Source: JBBPYR01 sp038199755 (lineage in GTDB: Bacteria > Chloroflexota > Ktedonobacteria > Ktedonobacterales > Ktedonobacteraceae). From it: 14,662 nt of DNA. Shown in pieces: positions 13,059-14,662 of the stretch. Numbering within the stretch: the first letter of the stretch is position 1; the number at the start of each line of letters is the position of its first letter. The notes beneath the pieces are model-generated. The model did no database searches. It had not been told where the DNA came from and saw nothing but the letters and a program-made list of their open reading frames with translations. Both the position numbers and the translations under genes were made by a program. The DNA is taken from assembly GCA_038199755.1 (NCBI GenBank), contig JBBPYR010000320.1, positions 1-14,662 on the forward strand. The letters are read 5' to 3'.

Positions 13059-14480
13059 TTACAAGCGGGATTGTACGCGCACCATCTGTTGGGTGCCGCG
13101 CCCAATTTTGTTGGTGCCTGCCAGAGTGCGGACAGCTTCGACGGTTTCCTGTGCGTTGCGCACGAACTCGACGTGAGTAGGAACGTTGGCTATGAAGTCT
13201 TCCACGGTCATATCGTCGAGGAAGCGCACACCTTCGTTATCGAGCATGACTCGTGGCAGTAAGACAAGATCGCCAAGGTTGCCGTTTTCTTGCAAGGCGG
13301 ATAAGACATCTTGTCCGCAGAGCAGGCCCGCGACGGTGACTTCTGGCCCGAAGAAGGTGTTGACGACCGGCAAAACCTGCACCTCGGTCTGTGTGATTGC
13401 ACGCATGTCGGCGGCGAGTTGTTCGATGATGGGACGCGCCATGACGCTGGTGACGAGGGTGATGCGCTTAGGGGTTGGCATGGCTTTTGGTAAGCGTCGC
13501 AGCCCTTTGGCCCATTGGTCAAGCAAGTAGCGCGTCATGCCGACGCCGTTCTCAATTTGCGCGTACAAACCGTAGTGTTGGGCAGGCGGGAAAGCGCGCT
13601 CGGTGATAAAGTACCACTCGTCGGAGAGGTAGACAAACGGCTCACCATCTGGATTTTCGGCCTCGAAGCGACGTTGATGTTGCTCCACTTGATCGATAAT
13701 GACTGCGCCCTCTGCTTTTGTGTAGTGGCGCAGTGGTGGTAGGTCGCCGGTTTTCATCATGTTGTTGTACTTGGTGAGTCCAATCGGCACCACGGAGATG
13801 GATTCGACGATGGGACGCAGGGCGGTAAGGTCGCGAATGCTGCGCTCAAGATGTTCACCATCGTTGATGCCGGGCATGAGTACCAGCTGTGTGTGGCAGG
13901 TGATGTGCATGTCGCCGAGGCGTTTGATATGCTCGCTGATTTCGCCTGCTCGTGGGCCATCTACGACTTTGCGGCGCAGGTCGGGGTCGGTTGTATGCAC
14001 CGAGACGTAGAGCGGCGTGAGTTTCTGCTCGTCGAGACGCTGCCAGTCATGTTCTTTCAGGTTGGTGAGCGTGATGAAGTTGCCAAAAAGGAATGAGTAG
14101 CGGTAGTCGTCATCTTTGATATAGAGCGAGGAACGCATACCATGTGCTAAACCTGGTTGTGGCGTGTAGCGTTCTGGCAAGCCCTTAATAAAGCAGAAGA
14201 CGCATTTATTGGCGCATTGACGAATAAACGGCGTCGGCTCCTCGCCAAAGAGCACGCCGAGGTTCTCGTCGCTGCTTTTGCTGACGCGCACTTCGTGTGC
14301 TGTCTGCTGACGATCAAAGCCGATGACGAGATCTTCATCGGCGACGTAGAAGCGAAAATCGACGAGATCACGGATCGTGTGACCATTGATTGTTTTAACG
14401 AGATCGCCTGACTGTAAACCAGCGCGATCAGCGGGACTTTCGGGAACAACCTCGCGCACCCACCCATACATTTTTGGCAT
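13059..14480 (-). CDS. PDZ / radical-SAM / DUF512 iron-sulfur protein
   Basis: This 473-residue cytoplasmic protein has a PDZ-like N-terminus (about 4-50: VREVVPESPADRAGLQSGDL), then a radical-SAM-like domain with cysteines C89, C93 and C96 in CX3CX2C spacing, enough to hold a 4Fe-4S cluster. The DUF512 region (about 230-440) includes NTFFGPEVTVAGLLCGQD (374-391) and LLPRVMLDNEG. The family is widespread in Gram-positives, Cyanobacteria and Chloroflexi and has no established reaction. The frame is open back to 14636, but that start lies upstream of the promoter at 14583-14611. The ATG at 14480 follows AGGA by eight bases and begins just before the PDZ domain; a further Met three codons on is possible. 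It faces the kinase gene tail to tail, 16 bases apart, without a hairpin. Confidence 0.93.
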   Translation of the reverse strand: MPKMYGWVREVVPESPADRAGLQSGDLVKTINGHTIRDLVDFRFYVADEDLVIGFDRQQTAHEVRVSKSSDENLGVLFGEEPTPFIRQCANKCVFCFIKGLPERYTPQPGLAHGMRSSLYIKDDDYRYSFLFGNFITLTNLKEHDWQRLDEQKLTPLYVSVHTTDPDLRRKVVDGPRAGEISEHIKRLGDMHITCHTQLVLMPGINDGEHLERSIRDLTALRPIVESISVVPIGLTKYNNMMKTGDLPPLRHYTKAEGAVIIDQVEQHQRRFEAENPDGEPFVYLSDEWYFITERAFPPAQHYGLYAQIENGVGMTRYLLDQWAKGLRRLPKAMPTPKRITLVTSVMARPIIEQLAADMRAITQTEVQVLPVVNTFFGPEVTVAGLLCGQDVLSALQENGNLGDLVLLPRVMLDNEGVRFLDDMTVEDFIANVPTHVEFVRNAQETVEAVRTLAGTNKIGRGTQQMVRVQSRL

Positions 14481-14497
14481 TATATTATTCCTGTGTG

Positions 14498-14552
14498 CAT
14501 CCTCTTGCTGGTGTCTTAGTAGGGATGTCCCTTGTGGCCATCCTCTTACCGG
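14498..14552. repeat. Dispersed intergenic repeat, copy 2, in the DUF512 leader
   Basis: CATCCTCTTGCTGG (14498-14511) recurs 41 bases later as CATCCTCTTACCGG (14539-14552). Between them lies the small palindrome AGGGA-TG-TCCCT (14521-14532). The segment 14520-14544 matches the reverse complement of 4727-4751 at 21 of 25 positions. It lies between promoter and start codon, so it is transcribed. Confidence 0.55.
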
Positions 14553-14582
14553 ATTTGAAATGTAGAAAGATATATCCGCATG

Positions 14583-14611
14583 ATTATAAACGTTATAACA
14601 AGGAACGTCAA
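14583..14611 (-). promoter_or_regulatory. Promoter of the DUF512 gene
   Basis: On the minus strand TTGACG (14611-14606) and a perfect TATAAT (14588-14583) are separated by exactly 17 bases. The expected transcript start near 14576 gives a leader of about 95 bases to the ATG at 14480. The remaining bases up to 14662 show no gene. Confidence 0.75.
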
Positions 14612-14662
14612 ACGATTTATGCCAGGAAAGAGCCAACTACCGCCTCTGCGACCGTCATTGAC

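Noticed and set aside
14481..14636. A longer N-terminus for the DUF512 protein starting at 14636
   Set aside because: It would start upstream of the near-consensus promoter and be read across the dispersed repeat; the PDZ domain begins right after the ATG at 14480, which has a proper ribosome site.
1..14662. tRNA, rRNA, CRISPR array, insertion sequence or prophage genes
   Set aside because: I looked on both strands and found no cloverleaf, regularly spaced repeat array, transposase or phage structural protein; the 11-bp repeats are too short and too close together for CRISPR.

Overview
The window looks like an ordinary chromosomal stretch from a free-living bacterium. My best guess is Chloroflexota, probably Ktedonobacteria. 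The guess rests on the gene types (PDZ/radical-SAM/DUF512 protein, DUF4870 protein, an FtsH-like protease with almost no external loop, an RsmD with a variant motif IV), a base composition that appears moderate, and small degenerate palindromic repeats in several intergenic gaps. It is an impression from family resemblance and no database search was possible. I see no rRNA, tRNA, transposase, phage structural gene or CRISPR array.

Layout. Positions 1-110 hold a consensus-perfect promoter firing leftward out of the window, possibly into a leaderless gene of which only the first 13 full codons are present. From 111 to 4627 three genes lie on the minus strand. In transcription order they are a single-pass membrane protein of unknown function (3965-4627), a membrane AAA+/zinc metalloprotease of the FtsH class (1901-3850, GTG start), and a multi-pass GT39/ArnT-like glycosyltransferase (111-1676). 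A strong hairpin terminator separates the last two. From 4975 to 7458 a plus-strand operon driven by a clear promoter encodes a large modular protein of unknown function, the 16S rRNA methyltransferase RsmD, and a MerR/excisionase-like helix-turn-helix protein. It ends in a perfect 33-bp inverted repeat shared with the convergent operon.

From 10481 down to 7516 a minus-strand operon encodes two ABC-2-type permeases, their ATPase and a DUF4870 membrane protein. Divergent from it (10710-13042) is an OmpR/PhoB-type response regulator and a histidine kinase with about six membrane spans. The gap between them carries four in-phase 11-bp repeats next to a possible -10 of the transporter operon, which is the arrangement expected of an OmpR-family binding site. 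I read these six genes as one signal-responsive export module. From 13059 to 14480 (minus) lies a PDZ/radical-SAM/DUF512 protein with a near-consensus promoter whose leader contains a repeat also found at 4701-4751.

The most interesting items are the 11-bp operator with its ABC/two-component module, the 33-bp palindrome joining two convergent stop codons, the 458-residue orphan protein with a dyad inside its promoter spacer, the RsmD motif-IV change, and the leaderless-looking start at the left edge. I did not find a convincing wholly new biological system.
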